Shown here piece after piece: positions 11,570 through 24,400 of a stretch of DNA of 64,000 nucleotides. The stretch lies in assembly GCA_035041965.1 (NCBI GenBank), contig JAPYMA010002833.1, forward strand, positions 246,949 through 310,948, read 5' to 3'. Source of the DNA: Anisakis pegreffii. Its lineage: Eukaryota > Nematoda > Chromadorea > Rhabditida > Anisakidae. Position 1 is the first letter of the stretch, and each line of letters opens with the position of its first letter. Below the pieces are notes generated by a model. The model was not told the origin of the DNA. It made no database searches and saw nothing but the letters and a program-made list of their open reading frames with translations. The translations under genes and the position numbers were made by a program.

Positions 11570-14500
11570 ATGAACGGAACTAAAAATCGTCTCAAACAAG
11601 GCAGCCGAGTGGTGGTGATCGGTAGCGGTCCAACTGCAATGGGTGCAGTTCATCGTATTTTTCAACTCATTGAAGATGGCCATCTTAGCATAAACTCATT
11701 GCAGGTGCTAATAAATAATTACACATGTAATTTTTTTTTATTGCTCGTCCTCTAACTACCTCTAACTATATATCTCGCCACATACGAACAGGGTGAACAA
11801 CAATGCTACTAGCATTTGTGACACCACTTACGACTTACAATAAAATTCAGCATTCTATCATTAATTGCGGTGTAGCGTTGCACTCAGCGAATAATGATAT
11901 AAATGCTTTGTAGGAGGTTGTTTTGTGGGAATTACGAAGAAGTTTCTTGTAGATTACCGTCATCGAAAGAGAACGCGAAGCAGGTGGATTAGCGCGCTCG
12001 ATTACTGACTCGAATGGCTTCACGTGGGATCTTGGAGTTCATGTTACGGGCACCAGTAGACACCAGGAATTCGCGGAATTGCTCGATAAGTCAGTGAAAC
12101 GATGGAATAAAGTTCGACGATCAGTGAAGGTCACTTATCGGATTCCAATGAAACCATATTTCATCCTTCAGACTCCAAAATTTTACGAGTGATTAATTGA
12201 AATTCGAAAGCTAAGCGTAGCTGTGTTGAAATATATTCAAACAACTGCAGTATAGCAACAGCACATGGCATTAGCTGGATTCTCTAACTGATTATATTCC
12301 AGGCTGACCTATCAGAGATATTCAATGACCCGGAACCCCATCGTAACTATGTGCCATATCCTGTGCAGAATGCAATTCCGTACTTCCCAGATAGATTGAA
12401 AGAGCAATGTTTAAATGAGTTGAAGTGCTTGAAACCACCAACTGATGCGAGTACGTCGTCTAATTTCGCTGATTACAGTCTGCAGTTTTTCGGTCCAACG
12501 CTTCAAGACGTCTTCATCCGACCATATAACATGAAAGGTAAACAACCTAAGCAAAAGCAGTTGAACTTAACCTCGGATTCGCTTTAAACGTTCGGTAATT
12601 TGCAGTATAAGAGATCGATTGCAATTCATCTGCGAAGAACATAATGAATCCTTTAGGAAATTTATCAGCAGTTTGATCTGAGATCATTACCTCTTATCTG
12701 AATTTATCACGGTATCTCCGGATAATCCTGTATTTTTTCCAGTTTGGACGGTGAGATTGGAAGAGATGAACTGTGAATGGGCATCCGGTCGTGTGCCCAG
12801 CTTAGATTTGGAAAAGACTGAAGAACGATCCCGAAAAAGCCGCGAGAGACTTGAAGAGGATGACAGCAAGGCTCCTTTCACGTGTTTCAGGTATCAGTTT
12901 CCGAATGCTTCATTTGATGTGTGAGGATCTCTGGATCGATCCGCTAAGGCTCGACTTAACATTCAGCTGTAAATGCATGATGGTTTACGAAATTTCATCA
13001 ACATTTGACAACACAATCCGATAATCCTCAGATGAAAACTAGTATCATTGAATCGGTGATCGAATTCGGAATTTCAGAATTCCACAAACGCATTCAGCTC
13101 TTGTTTATTCAGGTATCCCCAAGAGCTAAGAGGCATTGGACCAATTTGGAAGATTGTTGCGAAGTCATTTCCTTGCGAAATATTTCATTTCAATGAAACC
13201 GTTCAAAGGATCGATGTATCAACTAAAATGGTCCTTATTTGATACTCTCTGTTGTGCCTAAAGTATTCCCTTAAAATGCGTAGCTCATCCAGTCTCTTCC
13301 ATGTTCTCCGTTGTAATTTTCCGTTATTATCAGAGCAATAACAGTTTCATTTTCCACTCAATACTTACGACCAAAACATTCCCTCGTAAGGATATGCTGC
13401 ATGTTATTTGTGCGCAAATCAGATCTGTAAATTTCGAAATCTCATGAAAGTACTTTTTGAGCAATTGCAGAATCTGTAATAATTCTGCTGCGTTCTTATC
13501 AGGTAGAGACAAAAGATTCGAGTGGTGAAGAGCATCACTACCCTTACGACTACATCTTATCAACCCTACCAATCACCGAACTCGGCAGAATATCGTCTTT
13601 GGTTGAGTCCAGTACCCTCAAGTATTCAAAGGTACAACTCAATGAATTCCTAAAATATTTGGCATTTACTTTTGACATCAAAGATGTATGCTTGTTGTAT
13701 GCCAAACACATGTCAACAGCAGGCATTTTATTGATAAATCTGGTTCATCAAAATAACAACAAGAAATTCGACTGTAACAACGTGAAGTGATCTGCTTCGA
13801 CGAATCGATCATTGCAGAATTTCAGCTCCATTACATTCCAAAATTACAAAATCACCATAAAATTAACATTTTCGAATACCACACATGGTAAAGATCATTT
13901 TTTGCACTGATGATCGATATGCGACGTTGAAGAGAGCATGTGGCAATTAACATTCACTTTCTTTTAGGTCATTTTGATTGGCATTGGTCTTCGATATCCT
14001 CAAAGTGAATGGGCGCAGTCTGTCAGTTGGGCGTACTACCCATACAGAGATACCGTCTTTTATAGGTTTATTAATGATCCGTGTTCAAAAACTCTCCCAA
14101 AATCGCAAGGAAAAGCTCATCGTATCATGAAAATCCATATTTAATAAGTCATTTCGAAATTTAAGTCACTGTTTATGATTCCACCTTACATCATTTTGAA
14201 GAAACAAATGAGTGATCATTGAGGCTAATTATTAGCGAACATTAGAAAGTGTTCATCCGATTGGTTTGTTTAAATCGATATTCATGAACGCGGTATGATG
14301 AAAATGTTGTTACGCTAATTTGCTGAGCATTCTTCTTTCAGATGCACTTTCATTTCGAATTTCAACGATTACCTCACTCCAGATTGTGATGAATTCTGGT
14401 CGGTTCTTTGTGAGATCGGTCTTGAGGCTCATCAAGAATTCGATCGTGATCAATTAATCGCGAAAACTATTGAAGGTTCACTTTTGCTTCAATTCGAGCG

Positions 14501-15233
14501 TCCAGGTGTTTTCTGTAGCTTATGTGCCTCATGAAAACTTCATAAGAACCTTTGAAATCTCAAGCAATTCCCATAGCCTGCTCCTTGTGTGCCTTCGACC
14601 CACTTCTTTCATACCGAATGTTGGCTTTTTCAATCAGTTTCATACACAGCAATACATGATCGGTGTTCTTCGTCAGATTCTGTTTTGTGTGCTCCTGTGA
14701 GACTTCAACTTATTAAGGCCTCATAGCAAAGGGTGTCATCGAGGCGGACAACGAAATTGTCGATAAATGGCTATGCGTTCTACCATTTGGCTATCCAATT
14801 CCAACAATCGGCAGAGACGATGAGTTGAGAAGAATACATCGAATATTGCAGGTTAGATCATCGGTTCTACTCTCTTTACTATTCACCGAGTGTGACCAGC
14901 TATTCCCTAACAGTTTTTGTTCCCCAAACTATTGGTCCAAGTCCCATTGACGAATTATTCACTCGATGAGATCATCCTTCACCTAAAAAGTTGCTTCCCA
15001 GCAATCACTAAACTTCACCTTTTTTGCTCATTTCCATTGCCAACCGAAATTGAAACAACGTTCAGTAAGTGTAATTTTTGGGGACCTTTCTTCAGGAGCA
15101 CAATCTTTATTCGCGTGGTCGATTCGGCGGGTGGAAATACGAAATTTCCAATCAAGATCACAGTTTCGCTATGGGAATGCAATGGGTCAATTATTTACTC
15201 TATGGAATTCCAGAAACTCTGTACACATTATAA
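11570..15233 (+). CDS. glf-1: UDP-galactopyranose mutase
   Basis: This flavoenzyme interconverts UDP-galactopyranose and UDP-galactofuranose, the donor for galactofuranose in surface glycans; animals such as C. elegans have it and mammals lack it. Ten exons keep phase throughout: 11570-11704, 11953-12129, 12303-12537, 12743-12890, 13113-13230, 13503-13631, 13968-14065, 14342-14475, 14718-14851 and 15096-15233, giving 481 residues. The FAD-binding glycine loop GSGPTAMG is at residues 18-25, followed by [10 protein letters not shown]. Further family motifs are [21 protein letters not shown] (about 175-184), [26 protein letters not shown], and C-terminal RFGGWKYE (445-452) with NQDHS (455-459). 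A TTGCAG site about 45 bases before the ATG could be a spliced-leader acceptor. The gene is intact. The weakest junctions are the exon 5 donor (ATG/GTCCTT) and the exon 9 acceptor (TTAAG). Confidence 0.95.
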
Positions 15234-17238
15234 GTCAAGCAATATGTGCTATGAATGTGTTAAGAATTATTGACGGGTCAATGAGATGAAAAGATCTCTT
15301 CTTTGCTGTGTGTATGGTTATCAAAAGACTTGTGAACAACGATTTGATTACAATCTGAAGTCATGTTACAATGCACATCAAGTAAAAACAAATTCATTGT
15401 ATCGCAGTACGCAACAAACGACTAGTATTTCATACAAATAAAGTCATACAACAGTGTGTATTAATCGCTAACGGAATATTCTCATTGCAAAAGACAGTAA
15501 TGCAAACTATTTTATACAAATTCGGCGTTCAGAAAGACCGATTTGAAGACAACAAAAACAACTGAGGAAACTTATAGATCACGGTTAAATAAGAAAGGCA
15601 CAAAACGGAGGAAGAGGAAAGGCACAAGTTCAAATCGACAATCGACACATTCAATAGAAGGCATGCATCAAAAAAACAGGAATTTTTGTGAATTTTTCGA
15701 GAAACATTCAAAGAAGGCACAATAATGATCAAAATAACACATACACTAGCCACGGTAACGATGATGATAATATCGGCATCAATGCAAATGAACAATACGA
15801 CATTGATGGGAACAACGGTGAAAATAATGGAATAAATCTAATCAGTTTCTAATGTCACTCGAACCAACAAACAAAAATTTTACATATAGATTTATGAACA
15901 AACATTTTTCATATGAACATTGTCCATCGATGTTCACTACCTTTTAGCCTTATCCGCCTAGCTACCAAACGGTCTACTAAAGATCACTATCATTTATACA
16001 ACATCGACAGCAAAACTTTTCCACATCCGAATTTTTACTGCGATCATTTAAGTACCAGAAAATCACCTTAATAGATACGTTCCACTGGTCAACAAAGAAT
16101 CAACCTCATCGATAGGTTCATGCAAAATTGTCACGTTCATGAGAATCTCATTAGCTGTTTTCATTTGGCAATAAAATTGGGAAAACAGATTCTCAAAGAC
16201 TGCAGCTATTCTCCGGCTCGTGTTGGATTTCTGTTTTCATTGTCGACTGATACAAACAAATGTTTTCGACTGCGAATTTAGCGAACCATGAAAAATTTTT
16301 CTTCTGAGAGACTTCTTCAGCTATTACACCAGTCTATAGGCGACGAATCGGTATATGAATGCAACATTTTAAGATGTAATCCAGCATCTATGCTTCAGGA
16401 TGTGCAGCAACAGAGAAATTGATCTCTTCACGCATACATAATACATGGATGAATTTGATTGTGCTACCGAAAGAGGGATAAATAAATACGAATGGAGATA
16501 ACGTTTGGTAGAACAGTAGTGGATGAGCATACGATGGTTATTGCTTCATTTCACGGTCATTTAGTTGTTTCGGTGTTTCGTTTTAACAACATTCGAGGGA
16601 AACTTTTGAAGTTGAACGCATCAAAAAATCAACTCGATTGTTCACCGGATTCTAATTGAGCGCTCAGCGCTGCTGTGGACATCATTTGGAGCAGATTCTG
16701 AAAATTTTCTTATGATTACGGACGTCGATTAGATCTTCAAACTTAATTCAGATCCAATTGACTTTGCAATTTTTGTGTGAGTTTTATGGCTTAATTCAAG
16801 AAAAAAATTTCCTTCTGACGACAGATATTTTGAGCTTTTTGATGTTGCTTTCAAATCACTGAACACTCGTTTAGCCAGTTTTGTCTAGCCACTCGATTAA
16901 CATCGAGATATTTCCAATGAAATGATGCAAGAATGGGCCAGGAAATATTTCCAATGTGAAAATGAATGAACCTGTTGTAATGTGAGGGAGTTCATCGGGA
17001 AAAGAAATTGTTGATTTGAATTCGAGCTGTCGGATTTGCCACCGAATAAACTTGATGTGTCTGAGCCTGGAACAGTTAAAATGTCAAACACCAAAAAAAT
17101 CAGTGCATTTAAGATATTATTTGGTGCAGTTTAAACACTCCAGAGAACTCATAGAAATGCTTTAAAAATGTACTAAAATAAAAAATTAATTTAAATTCTT
17201 GAGCTGCCGAAAAGGTTAGAACATTTTCTGCATTTCAG
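15234..17238. other. intergenic, no gene recognised
   Basis: This AT-rich stretch lies downstream of glf-1. Short open frames such as the lysine-rich one near 15543-15725 have no splice context or family motif. A coding-like segment at about 17010-17075 may belong to the unrecognised exon that follows. Confidence 0.4.
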
Positions 17239-17400
17239 AGCTGGATTTTTTTAGTTTACATTTTGTCGGTTGAAAGATTCTTCCGAAGATATGATTGCAT
17301 AAAAGTGCTTTCGAGAGTGAAACAAGCTCTAAAGTCAGCATATTTCATGCTCAGTTTTATTCAACATGCACCAGAGGAATTGAACTCAACATCAAACTGA
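17239..17400 (+). CDS. unrecognised terminal exon candidate
   Basis: An open frame of 53 codons follows a good acceptor (CATTTCAG) and ends at a TGA. It contains VERFFRRYDCIKVLSRVKQ and then FIQHAPEELN. Upstream at about 17010-17075 another open segment (FEFELSDLPPNKLDVSEPGT) ends at a possible phase-0 donor and could be the preceding exon. I do not recognise the family. Its last nine bases overlap the end of the convergent frame on the other strand. It could equally be a decayed fragment. Confidence 0.25.
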   Translation, partial: SWIFLVYILSVERFFRRYDCIKVLSRVKQALKSAYFMLSFIQHAPEELNSTSN

Positions 17401-17796
17401 TCCACATAAAACATTCATGATGAAAAAAGTTAACGGTTCATGCAGGAAGTAATGCGAACCTTCTCCATTCGTATAAACGACTCCTTGTGGTACTTGATAC
17501 ATAACAGTGTTATTGGATGTGGATGTTGATGCTGTTGTGTTCAAACCTTGAATTTGAAAACAGTCAGCATGAGATGTGACCAAGCCGAAAGGACAACTGT
17601 GGAAAAAAGTCTTTTCGGGTCGTATACCGATTCCTTCAGCATAGGACTGATTCATTGGAGCATGAGAACAAATTGTTCTCGGCGAATAGACATCGCTATT
17701 GATGTTGAAAGAACCCCTACTCCTGGTGGTATGATAAGCCTTACTGTGAATGTTGCTTGTGATGAATAAGAAAGTGAATGTTAAAATTGGTTGCAT
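17392..17796 (-). CDS. hypothetical secreted protein (single exon)
   Basis: The frame encodes 134 residues if the internal ATG at 17796 is used; an in-frame ATG also exists at 17949. That internal start gives a convincing signal peptide, MQPILTFTFLFITSNIHSKA. The mature part has five cysteines (including HSCPFG and SHADCF), a Ser/Thr-rich stretch and ends CGSV. No intron is needed. I cannot name a family. The start is chosen for the signal peptide, because the upstream extension has no such property. It lies 0.6 kb downstream of the unc-120 stop, on the same strand. It could be a chance ORF. Confidence 0.38.
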   Translation of the reverse strand: MQPILTFTFLFITSNIHSKAYHTTRSRGSFNINSDVYSPRTICSHAPMNQSYAEGIGIRPEKTFFHSCPFGLVTSHADCFQIQGLNTTASTSTSNNTVMYQVPQGVVYTNGEGSHYFLHEPLTFFIMNVLCGSV

Positions 17797-18405
17797 GGTG
17801 ATGAAAATACGTTCAAACAGATGTGATTTTGTGCATTTTTCATAATCAACATTTGAACATTTGTACCACGAACGGCTCATTTTCACATTCACGACATTCA
17901 TATGTATGCATCTATCAAACACCACCACCAACACATACAACAAACACACTTATGGATTATGCATTTGCATTATGGCATTGTAAAGTGAGCATTATGAAAC
18001 GAACAAGTGCTTTGCAATTTCCGAGCAAATTACTCACGTAGGAGTGAATGAGTTAACAACGATGGCATTTTTTCGCTTGTTGGGAGAATGAGCAATAAAT
18101 TCACTTTTTCCTGATATGTATGTGGATTTATTTGCAAATCTGTTTGAAGAGACTCAAAAAAATCATCTGAATTTATCTATGCATAGAAAATGCTCAACAT
18201 CGAAAAATTCTGCTGCTGCCGCTGCTAGGCAGTGGTGATTTTCGACTATACGAATGTTCAGTGATTATCGTTGAACGATGAATCAAGCTCAGCAAGTGGA
18301 ATTGCTCGAAGTGATACTGTGTGATGAATGCAAGTGCTGCTGTGCTGCGATCGGTGTGTGCTGGGTGCAAAACGATTTTGAATGCGATGATGATTCGTAG
18401 AAGTT

Positions 18406-21400
18406 TCATTCACCTGGTATAAGAAATGGCGTGAGCAGTGATAAATTCGAGGCCATTGTTTGAACGTTATTTTTGGCTTTGTTTTTTTGCATTTGCCGTT
18501 GAGCAGCTGCGACGCGGAGTGCTTCCTTTAGTGTTTGTTGTAATGTCAACGATCGAGCCGCATCTGAAAGAAATTCTTCACTAGTTTGGCTGCTGCTGCT
18601 GCTGCTGCTGCTCACAACCTACCAACATAAACCACCACATCAAAACATCTCAATGATAAATTCTCGCTGATAGCTGATATCAGCGCAATTATCACTGATA
18701 AATTGTATTGATAACCGGATCTACAGACAGTCTTTTCAATGCACTTTATGCAATGCTTGAAGCTTATACTCTGGATTGCATGAACCTATTGCACTGGGAT
18801 TTAACGCATTCAAAAGACAACCCATCACGCAGGCGTAAATTGCATGAGAAATGTTTTGATGCTTGTTGTTTTGCATTTCTTGAAGCTATACGATTACATC
18901 GCATTTTCAACTCACAAATATCATATAAAGTCGCTAGTGAGTGGTGCTGACTTGAACAGGTGCTGCCACACAAGGAATCAACATTATCTTCAATAATAAC
19001 TCAAATGCGCTCAACTTGATGGCATTGTTAATGGATGGGGAAAACAAGATGACGGAAAGATATCGGCTTGAGCGATAAGCGTAGGAGAATTTAACATTTC
19101 AAGAGTGTTTATTTTTATGTATTCGGCTGTTATAGCAATATTACACCAGCATCATCCCACTGACTTAAAGGGCTTCTTGGCTTTATGTTTGTGCGCTTCA
19201 GTCATTTATGTCTAACGCCGAAATGCGAGAAAACTCTGCGGGAACAAAGCTAGAACAGTGTGCGTTCAAAAATTCCAAAGATGCTTGTCAATCGTAAGTA
19301 TTAGATCAAGTATGGCATAACTTAAGCTGTTCCGTAAGACTTTTTCCTGACTATATCATACTTACTGCTACTTTCCAGAACAGAACGTCTGACCCTTGGA
19401 TTGCTCCTTAGTAACTTGTACAATAATACAGAAAAAGTGTTGCCAAGAACAGATTTTTAATATTGTTTGGTTCTAGAGCGTTTTAAAGCAATAGTCGTGT
19501 GCAGAAGTGGATTGCATTTCGGATCAATCGGCAATGTACTCAAAAAAAGAGAGTGAACCAAATTGATTGTGCGCATGTTACAAAGATAGTGCACATTTAA
19601 ATCAATGATTCGACCAACTCTTCTGATGTTAGGAGATAACTAATCCAAAGAATAGTTTCAGAAAAACGTTTTGCAGCATTAAAGAAGTGATTAATCTTGC
19701 ACAATTACAGAATCATCAGAAAAATGAAAATTGGAGTCATATACGAATTTGTATCTATCAGTCTATCATTATGGAAATGTCCGTCTACAACCTCGAGTTA
19801 TGAAACTGCAACTTCGTAAAATTAGATTATCTCGTCAATTGTAAACGTTTTATCGTAAATTGCATAATTTCATAACATGTCCTTGATCCTAACCTTGCAT
19901 ATTACTCCAGACCGCACTATTTAAACACGAGTATAGGTGAAACAGCTACATGACGGTACCCTAATAGTAAGTATATTGTTGCAAACTGCTTAAGAATATT
20001 CCAAATATGGATTATGTTCGGAAAATAAAATATTCTCGCACATAAGTGTCTTCTGCATAGAATAGGCTATCAATAAATCCCGATTCGAGAAAAAAGTTTT
20101 GGTATCAAATGCCAAAATCATCCACGAGTGAGATTTGTTATATTCATGATGGAGATAATATCTTATATGATTGAAAAGCTGAAAACGTCCCCACTTAAAG
20201 ATTTGATGTGAACTTTTAGGGCTAGCCAATATGATGACCTTGATGTTGAGCATCTATTTGATGTTCTCTGCGGAGTTCAATCAGTTGTGCTGTTACCCGA
20301 TTTGGTGGCTATTTATATAGATCAGAAATTACACCAACGATATCTGTCAGCCTTTTAAACTGCTCGACTCGCCTACACCTTCAATAAGCAATGCCTTTCC
20401 GTTAAAATCGGTCGTTTTACAAGGCTTAACAGTAGGCTATGAGGATATATTCGGCATCAATCACCTACGATATTACGCTCTATCATCCATTTTTACAACA
20501 TCGACACCATCCATATCTATTCCTATACCATTAGTAGTATTATCAACGAATTGATTGTTCGCAAATCACAATTAGGACAAATATACTTTGCGTTGAGGTT
20601 ATTCGACGAACAACTGACAATATGTACGTATTTAGGCTATAATCTCTTCAAACTACCGCTATTCACCAATCAAATGGCCATATGTGGCCTCTAAAGGTCG
20701 TAAATGGGCATTAATAAAAGCAAAACTCTCGGCGTAACCAAATTCTACGACTTTGCAAATCAATCACATTTGCGAACATCGTTCAATTCAAATTCCGGTT
20801 AACTTACAATTAGCTTAAAACACTGCACTATTGCATCGATTCGGGGGAATATAGATAATGCTGTAAAGCCAAGGAAATCGTAATGGCAAACATTTCAAAG
20901 CTTTCGAATATTCCAATTTCCGAATTTTCTCGCAATTTCTGGTGTAAAAATTTCAAACTGTAGATAAAGAGATCTCGTCGTAATTCAGCCGATAAAAGAA
21001 TTTAGAGTTCATCTTTCAAACACATTCCAGTCTGCACATTCGGTCCACTTTATGTAAATTGATAAGTTAGCATCGCAAATATCAAAAATGGTTGTTACCT
21101 TTCTCTTTTTGTTTTTCGTCATTCTCACTATCATCGGCAACCTCAGGACTGTCGGCACTTTCGGATTCACCTTCGGAATTTTCACCATCCTCTGTGTTCG
21201 TATCAAGCATTGATGGCTGCACCATTGTTGGTAATTCGCCTGACTGAAAGAACACAAAATTTGTTGGTGGCTATAACAGCAAACTGTATCAAATTCCGCA
21301 GTAAACCTTCCCTCAGTTCACTGTTTGTAAAACCTTACATTAATTTCTAAATCCCTATAAGATGTTGAAGATTAATCGTTTTACAACTGATCTGACCTCA

Positions 21401-24400
21401 GTAGCTAACCATATATTTCCTTCATCAGTTAACGTTAACGAACAATGATCTGTGAGTGTGATGTATTGTAGTGTCATTTTGTTGACCGACGGCACTTCTT
21501 TTATACGATCATACTCATAAATCCGATTTTAAAAAATTTGATCCAATGATGCCTTTAAAGTTCTCATCAAAGCGATTATATATCAAAGGAACTGTGAGCC
21601 ATACTTTTTAGCTAATGAACTAAGAGTTCAACGACCGTTGCTAAACTTTCCATGAATGTGTATCACTCATACTAATTCGATGATTTTTGAATTCAAAAAT
21701 CCCACAGTGAGCGAGAAATTTGTCTCACTAATAAGACGGGAGTCAATGTCAAAGTCATTTCCTTTCAAGCTTGTCACTTATCCTGCTCAACAGATTCAAA
21801 AGAGCAATCGTATCACAATATGGAGTTGTCGTGAAATGAAATTTTCCAGTTCATTGCCATTTTTGTTTTTGTAACGCTGCTCATGATCAATTACTTCACT
21901 TCTTCCTCATTATACAAATTCTTGGCAATCGAATTTCTCTGATTAGCTTCAGCTCTCTAGCATACCACGCATTTTAGTCGAAGTGAATTTATGTGATGTC
22001 GATCCCTAACTGGCTCATATTTTCATCGTTGAAAGTTTTTCTTCGAATATGCGAATGTTTAGAAAAATCAAGCATTGTGAGAGAGAGAGTCAGTAGTCCA
22101 TCAGTCTGAGCGATCCATATCCAAATTGTCAGATTGACGGATGGAAGGTAAGTGAAGTGATAAATCTATTTATTTGTTTATTTATTTATGTATCAACCAG
22201 CGATCTTTTACGTGAATGTGTATATGTGGATGTGCTGTTATGCAGGAGGCTTCACATTGTTCTTCACAATCATCATCAACAAGCGAAATGTCTATATTTA
22301 CACTGATTCTGTTGAAAACATTTTTGGCTGCTGCTGTGCCCACGCCAACAGACATTACACGCTGAATGTTGCACATTCACTGCTTGCTTGGAAATGGTGT
22401 TGGTGGACGGGATTGTGATGATAAAGAAGGCTGCTGTTATTTGTGAGGATTAGTCATTCTTCGTGTGCGCTATGATCTCAACTAACTCTCCATGCTAGGA
22501 AGGATGTGTATGGATGGCTGCTGCTGCTGCTGTATGGATGCGATGGGATGCTCTATGCTCCATTAATGCAATACCAACGATTACTTTTCTGATCAACCAA
22601 AAAAAGTATTCAATCGATCAGTATACATAAAATCTCGTAAGCCAACAAACAGTTGCAGCACATATATTCAATCACTCTTTTTAGATTCAATGAATTTTTA
22701 CACAGCTCTCAATTCCTTTCAATCATTCGCTCATCCACATACGGCGCTTAACACCCACAAGCAGTCGCAAACACACGTAGTCGAGACGAAATGAACGTTT
22801 TTTTTTTGTGTTGCTCGAAACCAGATTAGATCAAATGGATCATTACACTGCTCGGCTGAGTTCAAGAAACTGTGATTTGGAATTGAATTAGTATCGAGTG
22901 AAATCAGAGTGCAAGTTATTCAGCTGTTTTTTAGTCGAATTATGAAAAAAATTCTTTAGAAGCTGTGAAGAGTCAGCCATTTTTGCCCATTCTTAGCAAG
23001 GGTAATTAAACGTGAAGATATGAATACGAAAGCAATTTGAGTTCAGCATTGTTTTGATCAGTTCACGTCTAAAACGAATCAATTTCGTCAACTACCATAG
23101 TGTGACATCTCAAGAGTACACTCTACACGCTGATACTGCGACGGATACGTTACTTGAAATAGTGCTCAGAGTTTGCGAAGCAAGTGCGTATTCCCCACTT
23201 GTTTGGCTAACTGAAGCAGAGGTGATCGACAAGCAAGACATAGCTGGTTTCGGATGTGGATATTCAGAGATATAAGTAGGTGGACTGAATGTGTTTGGGT
23301 TGATGCTTTATTTGAGCTCTGAGACGAGAATAGCGCTGAAACGCTCGTTGGCATTAACACATGACGGCTGGCTTTGAAAAGAAATCATCACATGATGCAA
23401 AACGACCGAATTCATCCTTTATCTATGCCCAACTTACGATCATCCATCCGTTAAAGTAGCTGCTACTCAGCGATGCTCTTTTAGCTTTCTTCTTTCGTGT
23501 ATACGACTAACGCCTACACCAATCATTTTGTTTATCAGCCGCATGAGGAATGAAGTTTTAGCCGATTAGCTGGAGATTCGGTAAACAACGATTGCTAAAT
23601 AACATTACATATACACCGACCTGTCAAGTTTTACTTTTGCTCAAGGATGGCTTCAACAAAATAAGAAAATTGTTACTGCATCCATGCGCTACCCTTCACC
23701 ATTTCCGGTCACAATCCCTATCTAACTTTGATTTCACATGCTAAGGAAGAACCTGTATGCGCCCCATCCCTACAAGCATGTGTGTGTGCATTCACCAACG
23801 AACTGCTCCAAAAATAACTCCTCATGCGTATTGTAAAGCAAAGTGCATCTCATTCATCACATGAGATCGTTAATCTTTTCATGAAGGCGAAATGGAAGTT
23901 TTCCGAAAGAAGACTGTTCTTCAGGATCACAGATGTAATTCAGAGTAAATTGCAACGTGTATGGTGATGTTAGGGCTGCGCATCCAAGAAAATCTTCTAA
24001 GCAGTGTGATTGACCACTTCATAAGGAAAAAAAGTGGCGCATAGCATCATGAAAATTGCTCAATATGCATGAAAAAGCATTCGCTATTGATACAAGTTTC
24101 ATAGCCAACAGAATGTTCACTCAGACGTTGTCTGTGCTAGTTGTTGCAATCTTGATTTGATTTACTTACTCAAATGATCATTTTCATTGATCAACAAAGC
24201 GAAACTATTTATCTACGCATTGTTCTTAAAAAGAGAAAAAGTGCAATTTAGAAAAAAACCATTCAACTATGGCTATACGAATGGAATTGCCGAAATACCA
24301 ATCTGAGTTGTTGAGACTTTCTTTTCAGTAAAATCTTACTCTCATCTATCATCTTGGTAATGAAATGAGATTATTGTTGCTGTTTCGATCGTTTTTTGTG

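Noticed and set aside
15529..15795. Hydrophobic minus-strand ORF as a membrane protein
   Set aside because: It is the complement of a lysine-rich, AT-biased stretch; hydrophobicity here follows from base composition.
16897..17094. Minus-strand ORF near 17 kb as a gene
   Set aside because: No splice context or motif; the plus strand in the same place looks slightly more coding-like.
17392..17949. Full 185-residue reading of the minus-strand ORF from 17949
   Set aside because: The N-terminal 51 residues look random, while the internal ATG at 17796 starts a proper signal peptide.
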